Program-made: the position numbers and the translations under genes
Assembly: GCA_002492075.1 (NCBI GenBank)
Contig: DKXD01000031.1
Coordinates: 1 to 16,811 of the forward strand
DNA: 16,811 nucleotides
DNA from: Ruminococcaceae bacterium UBA7135
GTDB lineage: Bacteria > Bacillota > Clostridia > Oscillospirales > Ruminococcaceae
Direction: 5' to 3'
Shown here: positions 1-8,079 of the stretch, in pieces
How positions within the stretch are numbered: the first letter of the stretch is position 1
Layout: each line of letters opens with the position of its first letter
Notes under the pieces: generated by a model
Seen by the model: only the letters and a program-made list of their open reading frames with translations
Database searches by the model: none
Told to the model about the DNA's origin: nothing

Positions 1-65
1 AGAAAAAGATAGTGTGTCTGCTTTTAATGGAAAATTAGTATAAGCCGTTTTCACCTAATTTTTCC

Positions 66-99
66 TTGACATTTATCGGAACTTATTGTATAATATAAT
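66..99 (+). promoter_or_regulatory. Sigma-A promoter of the CotH operon
   Basis: A consensus -35 TTGACA lies at 66-71 and a consensus -10 TATAAT at 89-94, separated by exactly 17 bases. A second overlapping TATAAT lies at 94-99. Transcription should begin near 100-107 and leave a leader of about 55 bases before the CotH start at 159. A box pair this perfect suggests strong or basal expression of the block unless a repressor acts here; I see no clear operator. Bases 1-65 hold nothing else I can name. Confidence 0.85.
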
Positions 100-158
100 C
101 GAGAGTTTTCGGCGCGAGAAGTTTCATTTTTTTAGTATGCGCCTTGGGAGATATAATT

Positions 159-1907
159 ATGAAATTTCTGAAACGATTCCTGATGTTTTTGATAATATGT
201 TTTGTTTTTTGCGGCTGCGGAACAAATACGGTTCTTTCCGATACATCCTCGTCCGCCGTATTATCGGAAAGCATAGCCGTGTCCGTGGGGAGTTCTGCAA
301 GTTCCCACAGTTCAAGCAGTATGTTGGCGCAAAGCTCGGCGGAGGTCGTATCAACGCCTGTTTCAGGCTCAACCGTTTTTTCGTCATCAGTTTCAAGCTC
401 GGAACCGCAGGAAATGTTCGGCGCGAGCGTTCTCAGCGCGGAGATATCCGCAAATAACCGCACGATAAATGCCGCGCGGGCGTTCACCGTTGATAACATC
501 AACGGCAAGATAACGATAAATATCGGGTATGACAATTATGTGGATATAAAAACCTTGCAAAATTGCTTCGTTGACGTGAATATTTCCGGCGGGCAGTATC
601 GATTTGACGGAGCGGTGAACGCCAACGGCAGCATAGACCTTACCAAGGAGAACTCGCTTGTCGTTACCGATACTAACGGAGCAACGCGGAATTATTCGAT
701 TGAGGTGAAAAGGACGGTTTACGATCTTCCTATCGTGAACATTTACTTAGCGAACGGTTTAGGCGTTGACGGCATTGACCGCGACGTCTATTCCGAAATG
801 ACGATGTACATCGACAGCTCGGGCGCCGAGGGTTTTGAGAGTACGGAGTTCCTTGACGGCGGCATACACGGCAGAGGACATTCCACATGGAAATGGCCTA
901 AAAAGCCTTATCGGATAAAACTGAACGAAAAAGCGGGAATTCTGGGTTTGCCAAGCAATAAGGACTGGATTCTTTTGGCGAATTATTCCGATAAGTCGCT
1001 TATTCGCAATATAGTGGCTTACGATATGGGCAGGGAGCTTGATTCTTTTGTCTGGACGCCGACGCAGTATTCTGTCGATCTGTTTGTGAACGGCGAATAT
1101 CGGGGCGTGTATGCTTTGGGGGAGCAGCGCGAGATCGCCAATAAAAAAATAAACCTATACGAAAGTCCCGTTGAAGTTGACCGAGGTTATCTTCTTGAGG
1201 TCGGCGGCGCGGACGGTGAAGAACTTGTCAGAGGAATAGACTATTTCTCCACGAAAACCAACAGCGCGGACAACTGCACGTTCGTTGATCCAAAACCCGA
1301 GGATATGACCGATGAACAGCGCAAGTTCATTATGGATTATGTAAACGCGGCAGACAGCGCCATCGTTACCGGAGGCAATTATGAGGACTATATTGACGTG
1401 GACAGCTTTGTGGATTGGATAATTATGCAGGAGCTTACCTGCAATCTGGACAGCTGTTTTCGCAGAAGCTGTTATTTCACCAAGGACAAAGGCGGCAAGA
1501 TCAAAATGGGTCCGATATGGGATTTTGATCTGGCGTTCGGCAATTTCTCTCTCGATAACCCCTCATATAACACATGGAACACTGTCGGCACCGATGTTGA
1601 GGACGCTTACATCGATGTAAACTGGTGCAATTATCTGATGAACGATCCCGATTTCAGAAGCCGTTTGAAGTCGCGGTGGTTTGAGGTGAGGGACAGGCTG
1701 CTTTCAGCGGCTTACAGCAGCATTGAAAGGAACTCCGCTTTGGCGCGGCGTTCTCAAACGGAGAACTACAAGATCTGGAAGACAATGGGCTACAAGTCTG
1801 GGTATGAGGCGTGGGCGACAGCAAATCTTAACACATTTGATATGCAGATCGATTATTTAAAGAGCTTTTTGGAAAAACGAGCGGCTTGGATAGACGCAAA
1901 TATATGA
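159..1907 (+). CDS. CotH-kinase family lipoprotein
   Basis: Predicted surface lipoprotein of 582 aa with a CotH protein-kinase-like domain. In the family, Bacillus CotH phosphorylates serines of spore-coat proteins. The ATG at 159 was chosen over an in-frame TTG at 144 because GGGAG at 146-150 sits 8 bases before it and the protein then opens with a clean signal peptide ending in the lipobox-like FCGC (Cys20). Residues 29-84 are about half Ser/Thr, a low-complexity linker. Residues 90-186 look like a small beta-sandwich domain. The kinase-like domain spans about 190-575, with GRGHSTW (238-244), KKPYRIKL (248-255), WILLANYSDKSLIRN (270-284) and WDFD (454-457), the likely metal-binding DFG-like site. 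All family hallmarks are present, so it is probably active. It is the first gene behind a consensus promoter, followed by a glycosyltransferase and a phosphodiester glycosidase. The true substrate is unknown. Confidence 0.9.
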   Translation: MKFLKRFLMFLIICFVFCGCGTNTVLSDTSSSAVLSESIAVSVGSSASSHSSSSMLAQSSAEVVSTPVSGSTVFSSSVSSSEPQEMFGASVLSAEISANNRTINAARAFTVDNINGKITINIGYDNYVDIKTLQNCFVDVNISGGQYRFDGAVNANGSIDLTKENSLVVTDTNGATRNYSIEVKRTVYDLPIVNIYLANGLGVDGIDRDVYSEMTMYIDSSGAEGFESTEFLDGGIHGRGHSTWKWPKKPYRIKLNEKAGILGLPSNKDWILLANYSDKSLIRNIVAYDMGRELDSFVWTPTQYSVDLFVNGEYRGVYALGEQREIANKKINLYESPVEVDRGYLLEVGGADGEELVRGIDYFSTKTNSADNCTFVDPKPEDMTDEQRKFIMDYVNAADSAIVTGGNYEDYIDVDSFVDWIIMQELTCNLDSCFRRSCYFTKDKGGKIKMGPIWDFDLAFGNFSLDNPSYNTWNTVGTDVEDAYIDVNWCNYLMNDPDFRSRLKSRWFEVRDRLLSAAYSSIERNSALARRSQTENYKIWKTMGYKSGYEAWATANLNTFDMQIDYLKSFLEKRAAWIDANI

Positions 1908-1967
1908 CAGATATGTATTGGGTTGAGGACGGTTTGCGGCGTTGGAACGAGGAAATGGAGCTTCTTT

Positions 1968-3035
1968 ATGAACGCGATAAAAAGAATAGCCTTGATACCC
2001 GCCTACGAGCCTGACAAGGCGCTGATTGACGTGGCTGAGGGCTTAAAAGAAAACGGCTTTGAGGTCTTGATCGTGAACGACGGCTCGGGAAGCAGCAGCG
2101 CGGATATTTTTGAAAAAGCGGGCGAGTATGGGTCGGTGCTTGTACACCCCGTAAATCTCGGAAAGGGCGCGGCTGTAAAAACAGGGCTGAAATACATATC
2201 GGAGCATTACTTCGATCCGTATATAGTTGTTACGGTCGACGCGGACGGTCAGCATAGGGTAGAGGATGCCGTTGCCGTGTGCGGCGAGGCGGAAAAGTAC
2301 CCCAATGCTCTTGTGCTGGGAGGGCGAAAATTTACGGGAAAAGTACCGCTTCGCAGTCGTTTCGGGAACACGGTAACAAGGTTTGTGTTTCGTTTGTCAA
2401 GCGGCGTTAAGGTTTACGATACGCAAACGGGTCTTCGCGCTTTTTCGGACAGCTCCGTGCCGTTTTTGCTTTCCGTTTCGGGTGAAAGGTACGAGTACGA
2501 GATGAACGTGCTTATGAGCGCAGCAAAGGCGGGTATTCCGATACGGGAACTTGAGATAGAAACTGTGTATCTGAACGACAATTCGACGTCACATTTTAAA
2601 CCCCTAAAAGATTCTTACAGGATATACAAAGAAATACTGAAATTCTCGCTGTCATCGTTTATCGGCTTTTGCGTGGACTACGCCTTATATTGTCTGCTTT
2701 TCGGAACGACGGGTCAGCTTGTTTTGTCGAATATCATCGCGCGTGTCGTAAGCGCCTCGGTAAACTACACGTTGAACAGGAAAATGGTGTTCAAAAGCAA
2801 GACCTCGGTGGCAAAGTCGGCGATACAGTATTTTTTGCTCGCGGCGGGCATCCTCGCCTGCAACACGGGTCTGCTGAAGCTGTTGACGTTCTGGAACGTC
2901 AACGGTTATGCCGCAAAGATATTGACGGAGATCGTTATGTTTTCGGTGAGCTGGCTTGTGCAGCACAAAATCATTTTCCGAAACACCGACGAGAAGCTCG
3001 AAAAAAATGACCGTTCCGACGAACACTTGTCATAA
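1968..3035 (+). CDS. GT2 glycosyltransferase fused to GtrA-like membrane domain
   Basis: A 355-aa two-domain protein. Residues 5-225 are a family 2 glycosyltransferase of the dolichol/polyprenyl-phosphate sugar synthase type, with VNDGS (36-40), the metal- and sugar-nucleotide-binding DADG (91-94) and DTQTGLR (151-157). Residues about 225-340 are a GtrA-type domain with four hydrophobic segments and the typical NYTLNRKMVF (266-275). In this family the first domain transfers a sugar from a nucleotide donor to a polyprenyl phosphate on the cytoplasmic face, and GtrA proteins are thought to flip the lipid-linked sugar outward. The fusion would do both. The ATG at 1968 has GGAG at 1957-1960, 7 bases upstream; an in-frame TTG at 1923 lacks such a site. 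It follows the CotH gene by 60 bases, and its TAA overlaps the ribosome site of the next gene, so it is in the same operon. The sugar is not predictable. Confidence 0.9.
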   Translation: MNAIKRIALIPAYEPDKALIDVAEGLKENGFEVLIVNDGSGSSSADIFEKAGEYGSVLVHPVNLGKGAAVKTGLKYISEHYFDPYIVVTVDADGQHRVEDAVAVCGEAEKYPNALVLGGRKFTGKVPLRSRFGNTVTRFVFRLSSGVKVYDTQTGLRAFSDSSVPFLLSVSGERYEYEMNVLMSAAKAGIPIRELEIETVYLNDNSTSHFKPLKDSYRIYKEILKFSLSSFIGFCVDYALYCLLFGTTGQLVLSNIIARVVSASVNYTLNRKMVFKSKTSVAKSAIQYFLLAAGILACNTGLLKLLTFWNVNGYAAKILTEIVMFSVSWLVQHKIIFRNTDEKLEKNDRSDEHLS

Positions 3036-3048
3036 GGAGATAGATTTT

Positions 3049-4137
3049 ATGAAAAAACACATCTGGGCGATCGCATACACGGCGGCGCTTTTGGCATTTA
3101 CGGTTTATGTGGCGTCCGATACGTTTCTGATCTCTCGTTCGTATAATACAAACGCAACGGAAATGAACACAAGTTTGTTTGAGTTTTCGGAGAGCAGCTC
3201 AACAACTCACGAAACGGAGAGCGTCAGCACGGCTCAAACAAGCTCGTCGGCGACAGAAAGCTCGGCTTTTTCAAGTCACATAAGACCCGATAGCCCCAGT
3301 TCTTCCGTTGCCGAAAGCTCCGCACCGCAAAGCAGCACAACGATAATTGAAACTCCCCTTGATGAACCGAGCAGCGTTCCCGAACCCGAGGAAAGCAGCA
3401 TCGGCGGCTCATTTTTCCTTGATGATACACATTATCAGGACGACAATATAAGCATTTCGCTTTCACAGCAAAGAGTATACGATACCGAGGTTTATATCGC
3501 GGATATCAAGCTAAGCTCCGCGCAGTACCTAAAATCAGCCTTTGCGTTTGACACCTACGGAAAGAATATTACGGCTGTAACGTCCGAGATCGCGGCGGCG
3601 CATAACGCGATATTTGCGATAAACGGAGACTATTACGGTATTCGCGAAAGCGGATTTGTTATCCGCAACGGAATAATTTACAGAGATACTCCCAACGAGG
3701 AGGTTTTGTGCGTCTATGCAGACGGGAATATGGAAGTTATCGATCCTTATACCGTAAGCGCCGAGGAGCTTGCAGAACGGCGGGCGTGGCAGGCTTTCTC
3801 GTTCGGACCCGCGCTTGTCAATAACGGCGCTGTTGCTGTTGACGTAAACAGCGAGGTGAAGTATTCCAAAACGAGCAATCCCAGAACCGCTATCGGTATG
3901 ATAGAGCCGCTGCATTATGTTTGCGTGGTGTCGGACGGCCGCACAAGCGAAAGCGAAGGACTTTCTCTTTATCAGCTTGCCGAGTTTATGAAAGGTTTGG
4001 GAGCGGTTACCGCGTATAATCTTGACGGCGGCGGCTCGTCCTCCATGGTGTTTAACGGAAAAGTTATCAACAAACCCACATCGAACGGCAAACGTATCGC
4101 TGAAAGGAGCATAAGCGACATTGTTTACATTGGATGA
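3049..4137 (+). CDS. Membrane-anchored phosphodiester glycosidase (NAGPA family)
   Basis: A 362-aa protein with an N-terminal membrane anchor (residues 5-27), a Ser/Thr-rich stalk (about 41-120, roughly 36 of 80 residues Ser or Thr) and an extracytoplasmic domain (about 135-362) of the phosphodiester glycosidase/NAGPA family. Visible motifs are INGDYYG (191-197), SFGPALV (251-257), NPRTAIG (277-283), VSDGR (294-298) and NLDGGGSSSMVF (324-335). The animal member removes GlcNAc from a GlcNAc-1-phospho-mannose diester; bacterial members are often labelled exopolysaccharide proteins and some act on teichoic-acid-like phosphodiesters. AAGGAG at 3034-3039 precedes the ATG at 3049 and overlaps the stop of the glycosyltransferase. 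The stalk resembles that of the CotH lipoprotein three genes earlier, which suggests both stand off the same membrane and share substrates. Family assignment is firm; the bond cleaved is inference. Confidence 0.88.
   Translation: MKKHIWAIAYTAALLAFTVYVASDTFLISRSYNTNATEMNTSLFEFSESSSTTHETESVSTAQTSSSATESSAFSSHIRPDSPSSSVAESSAPQSSTTIIETPLDEPSSVPEPEESSIGGSFFLDDTHYQDDNISISLSQQRVYDTEVYIADIKLSSAQYLKSAFAFDTYGKNITAVTSEIAAAHNAIFAINGDYYGIRESGFVIRNGIIYRDTPNEEVLCVYADGNMEVIDPYTVSAEELAERRAWQAFSFGPALVNNGAVAVDVNSEVKYSKTSNPRTAIGMIEPLHYVCVVSDGRTSESEGLSLYQLAEFMKGLGAVTAYNLDGGGSSSMVFNGKVINKPTSNGKRIAERSISDIVYIG
4104..4109 (+). promoter_or_regulatory. Ribosome site that fixes a TTG start inside the previous gene
   Basis: AAGGAG lies at 4104-4109, 11 bases before a TTG at 4121 and within the last codons of the phosphodiester glycosidase gene. 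An in-frame stop at 4112-4114 rules out any start further upstream, and no ATG or GTG follows until after the first membrane segment begins, so TTG is the best start. Confidence 0.7.
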
Positions 4138-4519
4138 CAAAACCAAAAGCGTTATAAAAACCGCTTTTGTGTATCTTATTATAACTTTGTTCTGCGCGGT
4201 TATAGGAGCCGTGTATGAAAAATTCAGCCACGAGGTGTATTCTTACTATATGATCTACGCGTTCGTGATTCCGCTTACGCTTGGAGCGATCCCGCTTTTT
4301 GCGCTCGGTTTGTTCGGGAAAAAGACGCCGTGCAGATTTTCGCTGAACGCGTGGAATTCGGGCGTGGCGGCGCTTACGGTGGGCAGCATTTTTAAGGGAG
4401 CGCTTGATATTTACGGTACTACAAATAAGCTGCTTATCGTTTATCCCATAGTCGCGGGAATATTGCTGTTGGCGGGTATCATCGCATTTTTCACGGGAAA
4501 AGGCAAGAGTTCGGAATAA
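4121..4519 (+). CDS. Small four-TM membrane protein of unknown function
   Basis: A 132-aa very hydrophobic protein with about four membrane segments (residues 11-32, 40-66, 78-95 and 103-126) and a short basic tail. It overlaps the last 17 bases of the preceding gene and starts with TTG behind AAGGAG, so translation is likely coupled to it. I do not recognise a named family. Unannotated proteins with a similar SYYMIYAF-type second helix exist in clostridia, by recall only. Its position between a surface phosphodiester glycosidase and a GH2 enzyme hints at a membrane partner of one of these, perhaps a helper of glycan export or sensing, but nothing in the sequence shows a catalytic or binding motif. 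Confidence 0.75.
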   Translation: MFTLDDKTKSVIKTAFVYLIITLFCAVIGAVYEKFSHEVYSYYMIYAFVIPLTLGAIPLFALGLFGKKTPCRFSLNAWNSGVAALTVGSIFKGALDIYGTTNKLLIVYPIVAGILLLAGIIAFFTGKGKSSE

Positions 4520-4565
4520 ATTAGGCGGTCTCGGCTGCTGTTTGTAAGAAGGAAAGGATCAGTTT

Positions 4566-7500
4566 ATGAGCGAAATGATGTTGTTATGTGACGAGTGGGA
4601 ATTTTCCAAAAATCCGATAGACACGGAATACTCGGACGATCTTGCGTGGGAAAAGGTAGATATACCGCATGACTGGCTCATCTATAATACTCGTGATTTG
4701 TATGAGACTTCTACGGGCTGGTACAGAAGAAAGCTGCATATATCCGGGGAAGAGCGCACCGCATTGCGGTTTGAGGGCGTTTATATGGACAGCAAGGTCT
4801 ATGTGAACGGCAAGCTTGCGGGGGAGTGGAAATACGGATATTCCACGTTTGAGTTTGATATCACCGACCTGCTATGCGAGGGCGAAAACCTCATAGCGGT
4901 GAGGGTAGATTATCGCTGCCCGAACACGAGGTGGTATTCGGGCGCGGGAATATTCCGCAATGTGTGGCTCAAGCGATACGGAGAGTGCCACTTGGTGAGC
5001 GACGGCGTTTATATCAGCACAAAGGGCGGAGAAGTCACTGTAACAGCGGAAGCGGAGCGCCCCAATGGCATATCTGTGAGCGAATTGTTGATAAGGCGAG
5101 TTATTCTGGATGGGAATAACGTGATCGCGGAAAAGATTTCGCCGTGCTGCGCGTTCGACAGGAGCCGCATGACCGAGCTTGTCAGACGTGAAGACAGTTC
5201 GTATTCCGTAAACACCGACGTTCTGACCATTCCGCAGCCCGTCTTTTGGGATATCGACGCTCCGTATCTGTATACCTGCGTGTGCGAGCTGCTGCGCGGC
5301 GGCGCGGTCGTTGACCGCGAGGAGGTACGGTTCGGATTTCGCGATATTGAGCTTACGCCCGATAAGGGCTTCTTCTTGAACGGGCGGCACATAAAGCTGC
5401 ACGGCGTATGCGAACATCACGACCTTGGAGCGCTGGGCGCGGCGTTCAATAAGACGGCGTTCAAACGCAAGCTCGTTATGCTGCGGGAAATGGGCGTGAA
5501 CGCTATTCGCACTTCTCACAATATGCCCGCCGTGGAGCTTATGGAGCTGGCGGATGAAATGGGATTTCTTGTGTTGTCGGAGGGCTTCGATATGTGGGAA
5601 CTGCCCAAAACGGAGAACGATTATTCGCGCTTTTTCAAAGAATGGTGTGCGAAGGACGTTGCTTCGTGGGTTCGCCGCGACAGAAATCACCCGTGCGTTA
5701 TCGGGTGGAGTATCGGCAATGAGATATACGATACCCATGTGAGCGACAGGGGTCAGGAGATAACCTCGCTGCTGGCGGGGCTTGTCAGAGAACACGATCC
5801 GCGCTGTAACGGGTACGTTACTATCGGATCGAATTATATGCAGTGGGAAAACGCGCAGAAGTGCGCGGATATTTTAAAGATCGCCGGATATAATTACGCC
5901 GAGCGCCTCTATGACGAACACCACAAGCAGCATACCGATTGGTGTGTTTACGGAAGCGAGACCGCTTCTACGCTGCAAAGCCGCGGGATATATCATTTTC
6001 CGCTAAGTCAGTCGGTGCTTGCCGATGACGATGAGCAGTGCTCGGCACTGGGAAATTGCACCACGGGCTGGGGCGCGAAAAATTCCGAGTACTGTATTAT
6101 TGCCGATCGTGACGCGGAATTCTGTGCGGGTCAGTTTATCTGGACGGGGTTTGACTACATCGGCGAGCCTACGCCGTACTCCACCAAGAACAGCTATTTT
6201 GGGCAGATAGATACCGCGGGATTTAAAAAAGACAGCTTTTATATCTACCGCGCGGAGTGGACAGATTATAAAAAAGCGCCGTTTATACACATCTTCCCGT
6301 ATTGGGATTTTATCGACGGACAGGATATCGATGTGCGCGCGGTCACCAATGCGCCCAAGGCGGCGCTGTTCTTTAACGGCGAGAAGATAGCGGAAAAGGA
6401 CATCGATCACAAGTGCGGCAAGGAGCTGTCTCTGGACGCCGTTATCAAGTATAAGAGCGGCGAATTGACTGCGGTCGCTTATGACGAAAACGGCAGGGAG
6501 ATAGCGCGGGATCATCAGCGGTCGTTCGGAGATACGGCTCGTATCGGATTATTCTCAGACAAAACGGAGCTTAAAGCAAACGGCGAGGATCTGATATTTG
6601 TTGAGATATCCGCATTGGACAAGGACGGAACGTTTGTCGCAAACGCAAATAACCGCGTATTTGTGGACGTTAGAGGTGCGGGACGGCTTGTGGGACTTGA
6701 TAACGGCGATTCTACGGATTACGAGCAGTATAAAGGAACCTCTCGCCGATTGTTTTCGGGCAAGCTGCTGGCTATTATCGCCGCGAAGACCGAGCATGGG
6801 GAAATATATGTAAAGGTCTCGTCGCCGGGGCTTTTGGAGAGCGTTCTTACGCTGAAAGCTGTTGCCGCCGAGGTTCGTGAGGGCATTTCGGCGCTGACGC
6901 AAAATTCGCATACGGCGGCTGAATGCCCGGATGAGAAGAACGATATTCCAATAAGGAAGATAGCGTTTTCAAGCGAGAGCTGCGTGTTTACTCCCGAAAG
7001 AAAGACTATCGTGTTTAACACGGAGGTCTTTCCCGCGAACGCGTCATATAAGGACGAAATAGAGTACAGGATAACTACCGTGCTTGGCATACCGTCAAAT
7101 CTTGCGGAGATAGTCTCCGTTGACGGCGGAAGTGTAACCGTCAAATGCAACGGCGACGGAGAGTTTTTCCTGCGCGCGCTGTGCAAGAATGGCACGGATA
7201 AGTATCATATCGTCACGCCGTTGGCTCTTAAAGGCGAGGGGCTTGGCAAGGCGTTTTTCGACCCATACGGATTTGTTATAGGCGGGCTGTTCACCGTACA
7301 GAGTGGAAACGCGGGGAACGGTATCGAGCGCGGCGCGGCGTTCGCGAGCGAGAACAGCTGGTTCGGTTTTGAGAACGTCGATTTCGGCAGTATAGGCAGC
7401 GATACTGTTACCGTGCCCATATACGCGAACTGTACAACTCCCGTTCAGATACGTTTTTACGACGGCATACCCGGCGAGGGTGGAGAGCTTCTAGGCGAAT

Positions 7501-8006
7501 TTGTCTATCACGAGCCGCCGCAGTGGCTGACATATATTCCTAACACGTTCAAGCTGTCGAAAAAGCTTAAAGGACGGCACACGTTCGTTATGGAATCGGG
7601 CGACGGATTTCATGTCGGCGGATTCAGCTTCGAGAGACCCGTTAAGGAGACTGCGGAGATATGCGCCGCCGACTGCGAGAGCGTTTACGGCGACAAGTTC
7701 GCGCGGGAAACAGACGCGGTGACGGGTATTGGTAACAACGTTATGATGAGCTTCGGCGAGTTTGATTTTACGGACGCTCCGCCTACTTCGGTCGTTATCA
7801 CGGGAAAATCGAAGCTGCCGTCAAACAGTATCCACATTATCTTCAAAAATGACGCGGAGGTTCGCGAGCTTTGCGAATTTGCCGGCTCGGAGGAATACAC
7901 CGAGCGGCGGTTCGATATCAGCGGCATAAACGGCAAAGGAAATGTATCGTTTGTTTTCCTGCCAGGCAGCGACTTCGACTTTAAGTCGTTCAGATTTGAG
8001 CGATAA
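4566..8006 (+). CDS. GH2 family glycosidase with two C-terminal CBM6-like modules
   Basis: An 1146-aa glycoside hydrolase family 2 protein (beta-galactosidase/beta-glucuronidase-like retaining exo-enzyme). Domains in order: sugar-binding jelly-roll (about 5-140), immunoglobulin-like (145-260), TIM barrel (262-560), a DUF4982-like beta domain (575-645), a GH2 C-terminal beta domain (660-765), an Ig/BIG-like domain (795-890), and two CBM6-like modules (896-1024 and 1028-1146), each ending in a similar FSFERP/FRFER strand. The acid/base glutamate is E386 in WSIGNE and the likely nucleophile is E465 in VYGSET. The ATG at 4566 is preceded by AGGAAAGGA. No signal peptide is visible, so it seems cytoplasmic although CBM6 modules usually serve secreted enzymes. 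It lies 46 bases after the membrane protein with no terminator between and ends at a strong hairpin. Substrate is unknown; beta-galactoside is only the default guess. Confidence 0.9.
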   Translation: MSEMMLLCDEWEFSKNPIDTEYSDDLAWEKVDIPHDWLIYNTRDLYETSTGWYRRKLHISGEERTALRFEGVYMDSKVYVNGKLAGEWKYGYSTFEFDITDLLCEGENLIAVRVDYRCPNTRWYSGAGIFRNVWLKRYGECHLVSDGVYISTKGGEVTVTAEAERPNGISVSELLIRRVILDGNNVIAEKISPCCAFDRSRMTELVRREDSSYSVNTDVLTIPQPVFWDIDAPYLYTCVCELLRGGAVVDREEVRFGFRDIELTPDKGFFLNGRHIKLHGVCEHHDLGALGAAFNKTAFKRKLVMLREMGVNAIRTSHNMPAVELMELADEMGFLVLSEGFDMWELPKTENDYSRFFKEWCAKDVASWVRRDRNHPCVIGWSIGNEIYDTHVSDRGQEITSLLAGLVREHDPRCNGYVTIGSNYMQWENAQKCADILKIAGYNYAERLYDEHHKQHTDWCVYGSETASTLQSRGIYHFPLSQSVLADDDEQCSALGNCTTGWGAKNSEYCIIADRDAEFCAGQFIWTGFDYIGEPTPYSTKNSYFGQIDTAGFKKDSFYIYRAEWTDYKKAPFIHIFPYWDFIDGQDIDVRAVTNAPKAALFFNGEKIAEKDIDHKCGKELSLDAVIKYKSGELTAVAYDENGREIARDHQRSFGDTARIGLFSDKTELKANGEDLIFVEISALDKDGTFVANANNRVFVDVRGAGRLVGLDNGDSTDYEQYKGTSRRLFSGKLLAIIAAKTEHGEIYVKVSSPGLLESVLTLKAVAAEVREGISALTQNSHTAAECPDEKNDIPIRKIAFSSESCVFTPERKTIVFNTEVFPANASYKDEIEYRITTVLGIPSNLAEIVSVDGGSVTVKCNGDGEFFLRALCKNGTDKYHIVTPLALKGEGLGKAFFDPYGFVIGGLFTVQSGNAGNGIERGAAFASENSWFGFENVDFGSIGSDTVTVPIYANCTTPVQIRFYDGIPGEGGELLGEFVYHEPPQWLTYIPNTFKLSKKLKGRHTFVMESGDGFHVGGFSFERPVKETAEICAADCESVYGDKFARETDAVTGIGNNVMMSFGEFDFTDAPPTSVVITGKSKLPSNSIHIIFKNDAEVRELCEFAGSEEYTERRFDISGINGKGNVSFVFLPGSDFDFKSFRFER

Positions 8007-8022
8007 CTATCCTTTTTCATAG

Positions 8023-8052
8023 TTAAATCCCCCGTCTATGCGGGGGATTTAA
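8023..8052. terminator. 12-bp hairpin between convergent genes
   Basis: TTAAATCCCCCG (8023-8034) pairs perfectly with CGGGGGATTTAA (8041-8052) around a 6-base loop. It sits between the stop of the GH2 gene (8006) and the stop of the convergent chemoreceptor gene (8080), as expected for a two-way terminator. The T-tract on either side is poor, so efficiency is uncertain. Confidence 0.75.
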
Positions 8053-8079
8053 GCTTATGTGACGATAACCTGTGGAAAA

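Noticed and set aside
3535..4146. 203-aa minus-strand frame across the NAGPA gene
   Set aside because: It is antisense to the conserved INGDYYG and NLDGGGSSSMVF region and has no ribosome site or domain.
4872..5795. 307-aa minus-strand frame inside the GH2 gene
   Set aside because: The plus strand carries the GH2 Ig and barrel domains with catalytic motifs. The antisense frame has no family features and is a by-product of GC-rich third positions.
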